Made by a program: the position numbers and the translations under genes
NCBI RefSeq assembly: GCF_014836885.1
Contig: NZ_JACSPY010000015.1
Span: 1 to 61,265 of the forward strand
Source of the DNA: Brevibacterium gallinarum
GTDB lineage: Bacteria; Actinomycetota; Actinomycetes; Actinomycetales; Brevibacteriaceae
Reading direction: 5' to 3'
DNA: 61,265 nucleotides
In this document: in pieces, positions 25,375 to 35,015 of the stretch
Layout: each line of letters begins with the position of its first letter
Position numbering within the stretch: the first letter of the stretch is position 1
The notes under the pieces: generated by a model
Told to the model about the DNA's origin: nothing
What the model saw: the letters and a program-made list of their open reading frames with translations, nothing else
Databases searched by the model: none

Positions 25375-27087
25375 GTGGCTGCGCATCCGCATGGTCACCC
25401 CGGTGCGTCCAGCGCACCGGAGGCACCGCTGCATGAGCAGCTGCGCCGGGCGGTGCCCGGCTGGGTGCTGGCGGTGTCGACGGCCGCAGCCTGGGCGCAG
25501 GCGGCGGCGACGGCGTTCCTGTTCTTCAGCCTCGGTTCGGCCCTCGATGTGCTCAGCTTCGGTGAGCGCCTGCTGCCGGTCGAGATCATCACCCTCATCC
25601 TCATCGCAGCCGCAGCTGCGATCTGGGCAGCCGCCGGTGCCGGGTTCTCCGCCTGGGCTGCTTCGGATGCTGAGAAGCAGCTGCGCGCGGCGGCGCTCGG
25701 CAGCCTCTACCGCCTCGGTGCCGTCGACGTGCAGTCGCGCGCCGGGTCCCTGCTGTCGCTGCTGACCGACGGGGTGCAGCGCACCGCGAACTACCGGGCG
25801 GCGTTCATCGGCCCGATGATCGGGGCGCTGACCACCCCGCTGCTCGTGCTGGCGATCATGGCGCTGACCGTCAGCGGGCGGATCGCCGGGCTCCTCGCGC
25901 TGCTGCTGCTCATCGTGCCGGTCGTCATCGCCGGGTTCCGGCGGGCGGTGCGCCCGATCGGCCGGTCGTACCGGATGACGCAGGGCCGGCTGACCGCTGC
26001 CTTCCTCGAGGCGATCCAGGCCCTTGACACCCTCGTCTACGCGCGCGCTGCCGGGCGCACCGCTGCTGAACTGGCCCGCCGCGGCGAGCAGCACCGGTCG
26101 AGCATCATGCGGATGCTGGCCGGCAACCAGCTGCTCATCTTCGTCGTCGATGCCGCCTTCTCCCTCACCGTCGTCGTCGCCGCGACCGCCCTGGCGCTGC
26201 AGGGCCTGGCCGCCGGCACGCTGAGCCTCGGCGGGGCGCTGGCGGTCCTGCTCATGACCACGCTTGTCATCGGCCCGGTCGACATCATCGGCCGGTTCTT
26301 CTACATCGGCATCAGCGGCCGGGCAGCCCAGCGCAGTCTGAGCGAGCACCTGCGTGCCGGCACCGCGCCCGAGGTGGCAGCCGGCGCGGGTGCCGAACGT
26401 CCCCGCGGGGACGTCGAGACCGCCGGCGCTGCGCTTAGCCTCCGCGAGGTCACCGCGGGCTGGCCGGGTGGGCCGCCGGTGTTCACCGGGCTCAGCCTCG
26501 ACATCGCGCCCGGTGAGCATGTCGCGCTCATCGGTCCCTCGGGTGCCGGGAAGTCGACGATCGCCGCCCTCCTCCAGGCCCACCTGCTGCCGCGTTCCGG
26601 TGTGGTCACCGTCAGCGGGCTTGAGACGCAGAAAGCGCAGCCGGCGGCGGTGCGCGATCAGCTGGCTGTCGTCGAACAGCAGACCTTCCTGTTCCTCGGC
26701 ACGATCGAAGACAACCTGCGCATCGCCGCTCCCGAAGCCGCAGAGGAGCAGCTGTGGGAGGCGCTGGAAACGGCCGGACTGGCCGCCGATGTGCGCAGCA
26801 TGCCGGCAGGCCTGGCGACACCGGTCGGTGAGCACGGCCGGCTGCTCTCCGGCGGGCAGGCGCAGCGGCTGGCGATCGCCCGGGCTGCGCTGCGCGATGC
26901 CCCGATCCTCATCCTCGACGAGCCGACCAGCCAGGTCGATCTGTCCGGTGAGGCGGCGATCCTTGACGCCCTGCGCCGGCTGGCTGCCGGCCGCACGGTG
27001 CTCACGATCGCCCACCGTCCGCTGGCGGTGCTCTCGGCTGACCGGGTCATCGACCTGCGTCAGCTGATGGCGGAGGTGCCGTCATGA
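25375..27087 (+). CDS. ABC exporter, permease-ATPase fusion (CydD-type)
   Basis: The 570-residue half-transporter starts at GTG 25375 with CAGGAGG 5 nt upstream. The membrane domain covers about residues 1-310 with six hydrophobic segments. The nucleotide-binding domain has Walker A GPSGAGKST near residue 388, signature LLSGGQAQR near 490, Walker B ILILDEPTSQVD near 512, and H-loop TIAHRP near 543. All catalytic residues are present. It overlaps the next exporter gene by 4 bp, so the two form a heterodimer. CydDC exports thiols such as cysteine and glutathione in E. coli. No cydAB genes are nearby, so the substrate is uncertain. Confidence 0.8.
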   Translation: MAAHPHGHPGASSAPEAPLHEQLRRAVPGWVLAVSTAAAWAQAAATAFLFFSLGSALDVLSFGERLLPVEIITLILIAAAAAIWAAAGAGFSAWAASDAEKQLRAAALGSLYRLGAVDVQSRAGSLLSLLTDGVQRTANYRAAFIGPMIGALTTPLLVLAIMALTVSGRIAGLLALLLLIVPVVIAGFRRAVRPIGRSYRMTQGRLTAAFLEAIQALDTLVYARAAGRTAAELARRGEQHRSSIMRMLAGNQLLIFVVDAAFSLTVVVAATALALQGLAAGTLSLGGALAVLLMTTLVIGPVDIIGRFFYIGISGRAAQRSLSEHLRAGTAPEVAAGAGAERPRGDVETAGAALSLREVTAGWPGGPPVFTGLSLDIAPGEHVALIGPSGAGKSTIAALLQAHLLPRSGVVTVSGLETQKAQPAAVRDQLAVVEQQTFLFLGTIEDNLRIAAPEAAEEQLWEALETAGLAADVRSMPAGLATPVGEHGRLLSGGQAQRLAIARAALRDAPILILDEPTSQVDLSGEAAILDALRRLAAGRTVLTIAHRPLAVLSADRVIDLRQLMAEVPS

Positions 27088-28937
27088 CGCCTGCGACTGC
27101 CCGCCGCCGGGAGCTCACCGGCTGGCTCATCGGCCAGACCCGCGGTCTGCTCGCCCCGCTCGGTTTGGCGGTCATCGCCCGGGTGCTCGGCCAGCTGCTC
27201 GGGGTCGCACTCTTCGTCGTCGCCGCTTCGCTGCTCATCCGTGCCGCAGGACCGCAGCTGTCCGGCCAGTCCGTCGGCATCGGGGTCGCTGTCGCCGCGC
27301 TGGCCGGCATGGCGATCGCCAAGGCGCTGCTGCGCTACGCCGAGCACTACGCCGGTCACTATGTCGCCTTCACCTCGCTGCAGCGGCTGCGCGATGCCTT
27401 CTTCGCCCGGCTGATCCCGCAGGCGCCTGCTGCGACGCAGGGCCGTGCGGGGGCCGAGCTGACGAGCCGGGCCACCTCGGACATCGACCGGATCGAGGTG
27501 TTCTTCGCCCACACCCTGCCCCCGGCTGTCTCGGCTGTTGCGGTGCCCGCAAGCGCGCTCACCTGGCTGGCGGTCGCCGTGGATCCGCGGCTGGCGCTGA
27601 CGCTGACGCTTACTGTCGCGGCGCTGCTGGCGCTGCCGCTGCTCACCCGGCGCGGGGCCGTCGACTCCGCCAACGCCGTGGCGCGTGTGCGCGGACAGAT
27701 CGCCGAGCGCCTCAGTGACGATGTGCAGGGGATGCGCGAGATCCTCGGCTTCGGCATCGCCGAACAGCGTCTCGACGGCCTGGCGCGCGTCGATGCCGCA
27801 CGCACCACAGCGGCCGCGCAGGTCGGTGCGAACCAGGCGGCCCGGGCGGGCCTCTCGGTACTGCTGCAGGGCGGCGGGCTCATCGCCGTCCTCCTCGTCG
27901 GCGCCAGCACGGGTGCCTCACCAGCTGCGATCATGACAGCGCTGGCCGTCGGCATCGGGCTCATCGGCCCCGCCCGTGGGTTCGAGGACTACATCACCGG
28001 TCTCGACAACGCCTTCGCCGCCACCGCCCGCATCCGCGAGATCATGGACGCCGCTCCTGCCATCACCGACTTCGCCAGCAGCACGGCCGCCGCGGCTCCC
28101 GCTGCCACCGGTGACGCACCCGAATCTGAGGCTGCCCCCGATCCGAGAGCGGCGGCCTCGCGCAGCGGTACGGCTGCTTCGCCCAGCGGTACGGCGGCCT
28201 CTCTCAGCGATGCGGCTGCAGGTGTCGAGTTCGACGACGTCACCTTCGGCTATGACCCGAATGCCGGGCCGCGAGCACTCGACGGCGTAACACTGCACGC
28301 TGAGGCGGGGACGTGGACGCATATCGTCGGGGTCTCCGGCAGCGGCAAATCCACGCTGGCTGGGCTGCTGCTGCGCGGCTGGGATCCCGAATCCGGTGTG
28401 GTGCGCCTGGCCGGCACCGATGTGCGCGAGCTGCCGCTTGCCGAGCTGCGCTCACGCATCTCACTGGCCCCACAGCGACCGACAACACTGCGCGGGACTC
28501 TGCGGGAGAACCTCACGCTGGCCGCCCCAGATGCCACCGATGAGCAGATCGCAGAGGCGCTGACACTCGCCGGCCTGCCCGACTGGACCCAGCGGCTGGC
28601 GGAACCGGTCGGCGCACGCGGTCAGAGCATCTCCGGTGGGCAGCTGCAGCGGCTGTCCCTGGCCCGCGCACTGCTGCCGAACCCGCAGGTGCTCATCATC
28701 GATGAGGGCCTCAGCCAGCTCGATGCCGAGACCGCAGCCGAGGTCCGGCAGCGGCTGCAGTCGATCGAGAACCTCACGATCATCGAGATCACCCACCGGG
28801 CCGACCTCATCGACGATGCGGCTGCTGTGTGGGTGCTCGACCTCGGCAAGGTCGTCGAATCCGGCACCGCCAGCCAGCTGCGTTCACACACCGGCCCGTT
28901 CCAGCGGCTTGAGGCGCGCATGGCCTACGATGCCTGA
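27084..28937 (+). CDS. ABC exporter, permease-ATPase fusion (CydC-type)
   Basis: The 617-residue partner starts at ATG 27084. The membrane domain spans residues 1-325. A linker of about 45 residues follows with repeats of SGTAAS (near residues 350-375). The ATPase domain has Walker A GVSGSGKST near 420, signature SISGGQLQR near 515, Walker B VLIIDEGLSQLD near 535, and H-loop EITHRAD near 572. The Pro of the usual DEPTS is replaced (DEGLS), but the catalytic Glu is kept. It works with the preceding gene. A LysE-type exporter begins directly after the stop. Confidence 0.8.
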   Translation: MTPATARRRELTGWLIGQTRGLLAPLGLAVIARVLGQLLGVALFVVAASLLIRAAGPQLSGQSVGIGVAVAALAGMAIAKALLRYAEHYAGHYVAFTSLQRLRDAFFARLIPQAPAATQGRAGAELTSRATSDIDRIEVFFAHTLPPAVSAVAVPASALTWLAVAVDPRLALTLTLTVAALLALPLLTRRGAVDSANAVARVRGQIAERLSDDVQGMREILGFGIAEQRLDGLARVDAARTTAAAQVGANQAARAGLSVLLQGGGLIAVLLVGASTGASPAAIMTALAVGIGLIGPARGFEDYITGLDNAFAATARIREIMDAAPAITDFASSTAAAAPAATGDAPESEAAPDPRAAASRSGTAASPSGTAASLSDAAAGVEFDDVTFGYDPNAGPRALDGVTLHAEAGTWTHIVGVSGSGKSTLAGLLLRGWDPESGVVRLAGTDVRELPLAELRSRISLAPQRPTTLRGTLRENLTLAAPDATDEQIAEALTLAGLPDWTQRLAEPVGARGQSISGGQLQRLSLARALLPNPQVLIIDEGLSQLDAETAAEVRQRLQSIENLTIIEITHRADLIDDAAAVWVLDLGKVVESGTASQLRSHTGPFQRLEARMAYDA

Positions 28938-29537
28938 GTGATTCTCCACCTGCTCACCGGCGCGCTGACAGGCTGGTCGCTCATCATCGCGGTCGGCCCG
29001 CAGAACGCTCTGGTGCTCCGGCAGGGCATCCGCCGCGAACACCTCGGCGTCGTGCTGGCCATCTGCATCATCGCCGATGTTGCGCTCATCGGCCTGGGCA
29101 CCATCGGCATCGGCGGTCTCATACTGCTGGTGCCCTGGCTGCTGACAGCCCTCAAGTGGCTGGGTGCTGCCTATCTTGTGTGGTTCGCGCTCATCACGCT
29201 GCGCTCCGCCTGGCACGCCACCGGACTGAACGCCGATGCACAGCCGCGCACCCGCAGGCAGATCGTGCGCACGACTCTGGCGCTGACCTTCCTCAACCCC
29301 GGCGTCTACCTCGACACTGTCGTCATGGTCGGCAATCTGGCCAATCAGCAGGGTGCAGACGGGCGGTGGTGGTTCATGCTCGGGGCGATGGCCGCCTCGA
29401 TCAGCTGGTTCCTTGTCATCGGCTTCGGATCCCGAGCGCTGGCACCCGTCCTGGCCAAACCGCGCGTCTGGCAGGCCATCGACGTCGCGATCGCCGTTGT
29501 CATCCTCGGCTTAGCGATCCGTCTCGTGCTCTCCTGA
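28938..29537 (+). CDS. LysE/ArgO-type amino-acid exporter
   Basis: The 199-residue protein starts with GTG immediately after the TGA of the ABC gene, implying coupling. The signature GWSLIIAVGPQNALVLRQGI at the N-terminus and LTFLNPGVYLDTVVMVG near residue 115 are typical of LysE/ArgO. Six hydrophobic segments are present. It exports basic amino acids in characterised members. Its last 27 bp overlap a small gene on the other strand. Confidence 0.9.
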   Translation: MILHLLTGALTGWSLIIAVGPQNALVLRQGIRREHLGVVLAICIIADVALIGLGTIGIGGLILLVPWLLTALKWLGAAYLVWFALITLRSAWHATGLNADAQPRTRRQIVRTTLALTFLNPGVYLDTVVMVGNLANQQGADGRWWFMLGAMAASISWFLVIGFGSRALAPVLAKPRVWQAIDVAIAVVILGLAIRLVLS

Positions 29538-29882
29538 GCCGGTATCAGCGGACGCTTCGTCTGCGTCACCGGCGGCTGCTTCACCGCCGGGCTCGGACAC
29601 ATCTTCGGCTGGACGTGCGGCGGAGTCGGACCGGCGTGGATTCGGGCGTGATGCCGGTGCGAGAACTGGGCGGGATCTCGTCGCCCAATGCGGTGGCCTG
29701 TCAGCCAGCAGCCGCTCGTCGCTGTTCGCCTCCGAGGCCGGGGCGGAATCCCCGGATTCGTTGCGCAGGGTGCGCCGGTAGGCCTCGATCGCAGCCTGCA
29801 CCCGCGGATCCTTCGCCACGGTCTCAGGGCTTCCGGTTGTCAGCCCCGGCAGCGTCTGCGTCACCGGCGGGCTCGCCGGCAT
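29511..29882 (-). CDS. Possible small protein after the large helicase-like gene
   Basis: A 123-residue frame from ATG 29882 overlaps the end of the helicase-like gene by 59 bp in another frame. The stretch ETVAKDPRVQAAIEAYRRTL looks like a real helix; the rest is Pro/Ser/Ala/Glu-rich and probably disordered. It also overlaps the 3' end of the lysE-type gene on the opposite strand. I do not recognise it, and the overlap makes it uncertain. Confidence 0.35.
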   Translation of the reverse strand: MPASPPVTQTLPGLTTGSPETVAKDPRVQAAIEAYRRTLRNESGDSAPASEANSDERLLADRPPHWATRSRPVLAPASRPNPRRSDSAARPAEDVSEPGGEAAAGDADEASADTGSGEHETDR

Positions 29883-32800
29883 CGACTGCTGCCGGAGATA
29901 CGGAGTCTTCCACCGCCGAGGTATCGGCCGACTTCTGTCCGGCTGCCGTGCTGCCGCCGGATGAGTCGGCTGACTCAGCCTCGCGCTCACCTGCCGTGGT
30001 GCTCGCACCTGGTGTGGGGTTCTCACCTGCCGTGCTCTCATCTGCAACGGTGCTCTCGTGTGCAGCAGCGGTCTCGTCTGCAGCAGTGCTGTTGCCGGTG
30101 CTGTCGTCCGCCACAGCGGAGCTGTCTGCTTCGTCGCTGTCGATCAGCCCGGCGTCGAGCAGCTCCTGTTCGCGCAGCTTGCCGGTGTCGTACTGCGGCA
30201 TGACCGCCGTCTGGTCCGGTCCGGCATCAGCGGCCGGGACGAAGACGTCTTCTTCCCGCTGACTCGTGCCCGCATGGGTGGACTTGCGTTCGTTGGCGCG
30301 GCGGCGGAATCGCTGCACGGCTTCGGTGAGCACACTGTCGACGCGGTGGGCGCGGCTCTTGACAGCCAGCGCGGAGCGCAGCTGGTCCTTCAGCCCGGCA
30401 TCGGTGCGCGAGACACCATCGGACTGGATCCAGTCGAGCATCGCATCGAGGTCCTCAGCCGAGTAGGTGTAGACCGGCAGACCCGGGGTCACGCGCGGGC
30501 GGTTGCCCTGCCGGCCGACGACGACGGCTGCCGCGCGGGCGGCATTGAGCACTGCCTGCGGGGAGAGCTCCTCAACAGTGTCCTTCCAGACTTCGAAGAT
30601 CCGCTCGGCTTCGCGCTGCGGATCGACGAACGCATCGGTCGTCCACACGCGCAGGCTCCGCCAGCCGTGGCGGGCCAGGTTCTCAGGCCGCAGACGTTCG
30701 CGTTCGCGGATGCTCTTCCGGCTGACATAGGAGGCGCCGTCGGACTCGACGGCGACGGCCATGCCCTCATCCCCCGCAGCGGAGACGGCGACAGCCAGGT
30801 CGATGCCGGCGTATCCGGCGTGGGGTTCGACGCCCATGCGGATGAGGCGCTCGGCCAGGTCATCGATGACAGGGGCGACGTCGTTGTAGATCGCCAGCTC
30901 GACACCGGCATCCTCAACGGGTGCCGCCTCGGCATCGCCTGCCTCGGCGTCGGCGGTTCCCGGTTCCGCCTCCGAGGTGTCGCCGTCCGTCTCGGCGACA
31001 CGGCTCGCAGCCGTCGAACCGTTGCCGATTCGCTGCGCTTGCGTGTGGGCTGCATCGTCGGTCTCGTCGTCACCGGTCGTCTCGGAAGCCTCACCGCCGG
31101 CAGATGAGGTGCCCTCCGCCTCGGGCGCGGCGTCTGCCTGCGGGCTCAGCCCGCCGGCAGCCACAGCTGCCAGCAGGTCCGGCAGCACGGCGGCACCGTG
31201 GCGCAGCCGGGCGGGATCGAAGTCGTCGGCCTCGAAGCAGGAGACGAGCGTGAGCTTGCGGCGGGCGCGGGTGACAGCGGCGGCCAGCAGCTTCTCACCG
31301 TCAGGTTCGGACAGGGCGCCGAAGTTGTAGATGACCCGGCCCTGGCGGGTGCGGCCGTAGCCGAGGGAGAAGATGACGGCGTCGCGGGCCATCCCCTGGA
31401 TCTGCTTGCAGTCGGTGACGACGAAGGGCTCCTTCGACCCGTCCGAGAAGAAAGAGGCGACATACGGGTATTGGCGGATCGCCTGCTGAATGCCGGCGGC
31501 CACGCGCTTGGCGTGCCACGGGGTGAGGGTGATGACGGCCAGCGACTGGCGGGCGTTGGTGCGGGCGTGCTTGAGCACGAGGTCCACGACCCGCTGCACT
31601 TCGGCGTCGAGGCTCTCGACCTGGCCGGTGGCGGTGTCCGGGGAGCCGAAGGCATCGGGCACATACGCGAACTCCAAGCCGGTGCCCTCGTTCGTGTGGG
31701 CGCTCGGCAGACCGGTGATGGTGCCGTCGTAGAACTGCTCGTTCACAAGCCCGAGCAGGCCTGCCGGGGAGAGCCGGTAGCTGGTGTGCAGGCGGCGCAC
31801 GGGCAGGAACTCGCGCAGCTCAGCGAGCACGCTCGGGGTGCCGGAGCCGTTGGGCACGGTGCGCCGGTCGACGGCGACGCTGAAGTCGCGCGGCCCGAGC
31901 AGCCGGTCGTCGCCCATCGCGATGATCTGCTTGCCGCGGGCGATCGCCGGCAGCACCTCAGGTACGGACATCCGGCCGGCATCGGCGAGGATGACGGTGT
32001 CGAACATCGGCAGGTCGGCGAAGTACTGCGGCACGTCGAACGGGCTCATGAGCCAGACCGGGGCGAGCGCGCCGAGCACGTCGGGAGCAGTGAGGCTCAG
32101 CGGTTCGACGTGGAACTGGCGCGAGCGCAGGGCTGCACGCAGCGCCTGGGCCTGCTGGCTGTGTTCGCCGATCGCGTGCTTCCAGCCCTGGGCGTGCGAC
32201 CACTGCAGGCGCTGAGCGCCGGCAGCGACGTACTGGCGGTCGCAGATGCGGAAGTCGGCGGCGGTGCGGTGCATCGCCTCGGAGTCGTGCTGGCCGATCT
32301 GCGGATCCTCAGCGGCCAGGCGCTGCAGCACGGTCGCCCAGTAGGCGAGGTCGAACTCCTCGCCGACGAGTTCGTGGGCCGCGCGGCGGGAGCGCAGGTC
32401 GTCGATAAGCTCGCCGAGCCCGGCTTGGCGCAGCTCGGCGTCGAGGTGGGTGCGCGCCGGCAGGTCGGCCAGCGCCTCCTTGTCCTCGCCCATCGCCTGC
32501 AGGCGGGCGTGGAGCTCCTCCACGAGCATCCCGTCGAGGTCGCCGCCGTCGGGGGTGTCGGCCATCACCGGTGAGAGCTTGTCGAGGTCGGCCTGGACCT
32601 CCTGGTACTTCTCGTCGGCGTCAAGCAGCCCGCGCGGCACCTTGAGCCGGGTGCCTCCGCCGGCCAGGTCCTTGAGGGCGGCACGTTCGTCGCGCGCGTT
32701 GATGAGTGCGGTGTGCAGGTCATCGACATGGGCGCCGGGGCGCAGGAACTCACGGGCGGCCTTCTTCAGGCGGCGGCGCTCCATCATGCCCATCGGGTTG

Positions 32801-34488
32801 TCGTGCTCGGCGCGGTACTCGTTCGAGCCGGTCGCGGCGATGAGCTCGCTGAGGTTGTGCTCGTAGACATCGGGTGAGAACTTGTCGAGGGTGCGGCGCA
32901 CGCCCAGCAGCACTGAGAGCGCCTGTCCCCAGCCGGCGACGGTGCGTTCGGGGTTGAGGCCGGCGTCGCGCAGCACCGGTTCGCACAGCTGCGTCAGCTG
33001 CGGGATCTTCGCTGCGACCCGTTCGGCGACACTGCGGGCGGCCTCGGCGTCGGCATCGGAGTTGAAGCGGGCGCCGAACCACACGGTGTCCTCGACTTCG
33101 AGGGTGAACGCGCCGAGTGTCGAGAGCTTCAGCAGCTTCTCGCGCAGCCGGGCGCGGTGGCCGGGTTCGGCAGCCATGATGTCGTCGCCGAACCGAACCC
33201 CGGTGGTGGGACCGGGCTGCTGGGCGGTCAGCCTGGCGAGGTGCTGCATCGTCTGGTAGACCGACACTCCCCACGGCTGGCGGATCCGGTGCAGGGACTC
33301 GGCGTGCTGGGACAGGGTGTCGCGCTGTTCGTTCAGCCGCTGCAGCAGGGTGCCCAGATCGGGGCGTTCGGCCTTCTCGGCCTGGGCGATGAGGCGGATG
33401 AGCTGGCGGTGGATGTCGCGGGCGGAGTCGCGGCCGTCGATCGCCAGATCCGGCAGGCCGGCGACCTCCATCCGCGTGGCGAAGTCATCGAGGGCATCGG
33501 AGTTCTGTGCGACGTAGAGCACGCTGCGCCCGGTGTGGGCCAGGGTCGTGGCGATCGCGGTGGCCAGCTGGGTGGCCCCGGTTCCCGGCGGGGTGTCGAC
33601 GACGAGCGACTGGCCGGCCACGGCGGCGTCGACGACGGCCTGCTGGTCCCCGTCGACGTCGATGGCGAGGAACTCCTCCTGCGGTTTGCGATCCGGCAGC
33701 GGCACCGGGCCCGAGGCGGCGGCCGCCTCGGCATCGGCTGCCGCCTGTGCGGTCGGTTCGGGCAGCGCATCGGTCTGGCCGGCGAGCGCCCTGAGGATCG
33801 GGTGCGCCTCGGGCAGCTCCTCACCGGTGTAGGGGGAGACGATGTTGGCGAACGTGGAGACGATGAGCCGCTGGTTGACGAGGAGGCCGGGTACGCCGCG
33901 GGCAACCTCGCGCAGCCGCTCGAAGACCGGGTTGGGATCGAATCCGTGGCTGTAACCGGTGGAGGCGACCCATTCGTCGACGTCGATGGCGATGTCATGT
34001 TCGCGGTGCAGGAAGTCGACGAGTGCGGGGTTGATGGTGATGCTCTCATCGAGGACGATCTCGTAGTCCTCGACCCGGGAGCCGCGCGGGACGAGCCGCA
34101 CGTGGCGCAGCATCACCGGTGCGGCGTAGTCGAGGCGGGCACCGGAGTCGCTGTCCTCACTCCAGGTGGCGAAGCCGATGGCCAGATGGGCGGTGTTGAT
34201 GCCGCGTTCGCTGGCGAGCTGGTCGGCCTTCTGGCGAATCGAGCGGGCCCGGCGGCGGGCGTCGGAGAGCTGGTCATGATCCCGGATGAGGCTCGAGAGC
34301 CGGGTGGGCCTGCCGGCCAGCAGCTGTGCCAGGCCGGAGGGGTGGGCGCCGGTCAGTTCGATGGAGCCGTCGCGGGAGTCCCGATACTGCAGCATGGTGT
34401 CGCGTCCGCCGATCTTGGCAGCGCGAGCCTTCCACGCGGCAAAGGCCTCGCCGACTGTGGACTTCGATGCATGTTCGGTTGATGACAC
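29824..34488 (-). CDS. Giant SF1 helicase-like protein with C-terminal REase-like domain
   Basis: The 1554-residue protein starts at GTG 34488. The ATPase core looks like AAA_11/AAA_12-type SF1 helicases, but key residues are changed. The Walker A region reads DTPPGTGATQ (near residue 300, where GTGKT or GTGKS is expected), and the Walker B region reads FDTVILADAGRMS (near residue 835, where FDxVIxDEAS is expected). The late motif IQGMARDAVIFSLGYGR and VTRARRKLTLVSCF (near 1080-1120) are preserved. Residues about 1210-1300 resemble the REase_MTES_1575 (Vsr-like) nuclease domain: YAGIDLAVAV, VAVESDGASYVSRKSIRERE, WRSLRVWTTDAF. The C-terminus is low-complexity Ala/Glu/Ser/Thr. It may have lost ATP hydrolysis. 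It lies next to tRNA-Arg. Confidence 0.8.
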   Translation of the reverse strand: MSSTEHASKSTVGEAFAAWKARAAKIGGRDTMLQYRDSRDGSIELTGAHPSGLAQLLAGRPTRLSSLIRDHDQLSDARRRARSIRQKADQLASERGINTAHLAIGFATWSEDSDSGARLDYAAPVMLRHVRLVPRGSRVEDYEIVLDESITINPALVDFLHREHDIAIDVDEWVASTGYSHGFDPNPVFERLREVARGVPGLLVNQRLIVSTFANIVSPYTGEELPEAHPILRALAGQTDALPEPTAQAAADAEAAAASGPVPLPDRKPQEEFLAIDVDGDQQAVVDAAVAGQSLVVDTPPGTGATQLATAIATTLAHTGRSVLYVAQNSDALDDFATRMEVAGLPDLAIDGRDSARDIHRQLIRLIAQAEKAERPDLGTLLQRLNEQRDTLSQHAESLHRIRQPWGVSVYQTMQHLARLTAQQPGPTTGVRFGDDIMAAEPGHRARLREKLLKLSTLGAFTLEVEDTVWFGARFNSDADAEAARSVAERVAAKIPQLTQLCEPVLRDAGLNPERTVAGWGQALSVLLGVRRTLDKFSPDVYEHNLSELIAATGSNEYRAEHDNPMGMMERRRLKKAAREFLRPGAHVDDLHTALINARDERAALKDLAGGGTRLKVPRGLLDADEKYQEVQADLDKLSPVMADTPDGGDLDGMLVEELHARLQAMGEDKEALADLPARTHLDAELRQAGLGELIDDLRSRRAAHELVGEEFDLAYWATVLQRLAAEDPQIGQHDSEAMHRTAADFRICDRQYVAAGAQRLQWSHAQGWKHAIGEHSQQAQALRAALRSRQFHVEPLSLTAPDVLGALAPVWLMSPFDVPQYFADLPMFDTVILADAGRMSVPEVLPAIARGKQIIAMGDDRLLGPRDFSVAVDRRTVPNGSGTPSVLAELREFLPVRRLHTSYRLSPAGLLGLVNEQFYDGTITGLPSAHTNEGTGLEFAYVPDAFGSPDTATGQVESLDAEVQRVVDLVLKHARTNARQSLAVITLTPWHAKRVAAGIQQAIRQYPYVASFFSDGSKEPFVVTDCKQIQGMARDAVIFSLGYGRTRQGRVIYNFGALSEPDGEKLLAAAVTRARRKLTLVSCFEADDFDPARLRHGAAVLPDLLAAVAAGGLSPQADAAPEAEGTSSAGGEASETTGDDETDDAAHTQAQRIGNGSTAASRVAETDGDTSEAEPGTADAEAGDAEAAPVEDAGVELAIYNDVAPVIDDLAERLIRMGVEPHAGYAGIDLAVAVSAAGDEGMAVAVESDGASYVSRKSIRERERLRPENLARHGWRSLRVWTTDAFVDPQREAERIFEVWKDTVEELSPQAVLNAARAAAVVVGRQGNRPRVTPGLPVYTYSAEDLDAMLDWIQSDGVSRTDAGLKDQLRSALAVKSRAHRVDSVLTEAVQRFRRRANERKSTHAGTSQREEDVFVPAADAGPDQTAVMPQYDTGKLREQELLDAGLIDSDEADSSAVADDSTGNSTAADETAAAHESTVADESTAGENPTPGASTTAGEREAESADSSGGSTAAGQKSADTSAVEDSVSPAAVDAGEPAGDADAAGADNRKP

Positions 34489-34620
34489 ACATCGAGCCTA
34501 ACCATTAGCCAGCGGATTCGCGCGCTGGCGCACCGGGGAGGAGGAATTTTCCACGCCGCTGGTACACTGGGCTGGTTGCCCATCCGCCGCCTGCATGCAG
34601 GCCGGTGACACGGGCATCGA

Positions 34621-34693
34621 GCCCCCGTAGCTCAGGGGATAGAGCACCGCTCTCCTAAAGCGGGTGTCGCAGGTTCGAATCCTGCCGGGGGCG
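34621..34693 (+). tRNA. tRNA-Arg (anticodon CCU)
   Basis: The cloverleaf can be drawn by hand. The acceptor is GCCCCCG/CGGGGGC with discriminator G. The D-arm is GCTC/GAGC. The anticodon stem CCGCT/AGCGG encloses loop CTCCTAA with anticodon CCT. The T-arm is GCAGG/CCTGC with loop TTCGAAT. CCA is not encoded (GCACC follows). It reads the AGG codon. Arg-CCU tRNA genes are frequent insertion sites for genomic islands, and an accessory region begins within about 1.2 kb. Confidence 0.95.
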
Positions 34694-35015
34694 CACCGCT
34701 CACCAGCCCAAGCATGAATGCGCCGACGCGAGGTGCCCGGCTCGTGGAGCAGACATGGAGCAGCCCGAACCGTCGTGCTATGCGACCTGGCCTGTTCCAG
34801 ATGGGCCGACCTGGCCGCTCCCCGGCGCTCTGAACGGGCAAGGCTGACGCCGAGGCCGCGGAAGCGCCGGAGATGTCGCTCCCCCACGTGCTCCAGACAT
34901 GCACACATAGTGCATATATGTATGCGTTCCGCCGCCGGCTGCCCTGGCCGGCCCGTCCACGGCGCCGAGCGTGAGAGCGCGTTTGCGTGCCCATCAGCAT
35001 GAAGGAGCTCCACCC
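34694..35015. other. Intergenic stretch after the tRNA
   Basis: No convincing gene is present. An A/T-rich patch around 34900-34925 (ACACATAGTGCATATATGTAT) could hold a promoter for the membrane protein gene at 35016. I found no second copy of the tRNA 3' end here by eye. Confidence 0.4.

Noticed and set aside
25375..28937. Definite CydDC (cytochrome bd assembly) assignment
   Set aside because: The paired half-transporters fit, but no cydAB genes are near and no substrate residues are diagnostic, so only CydDC-type is claimed.
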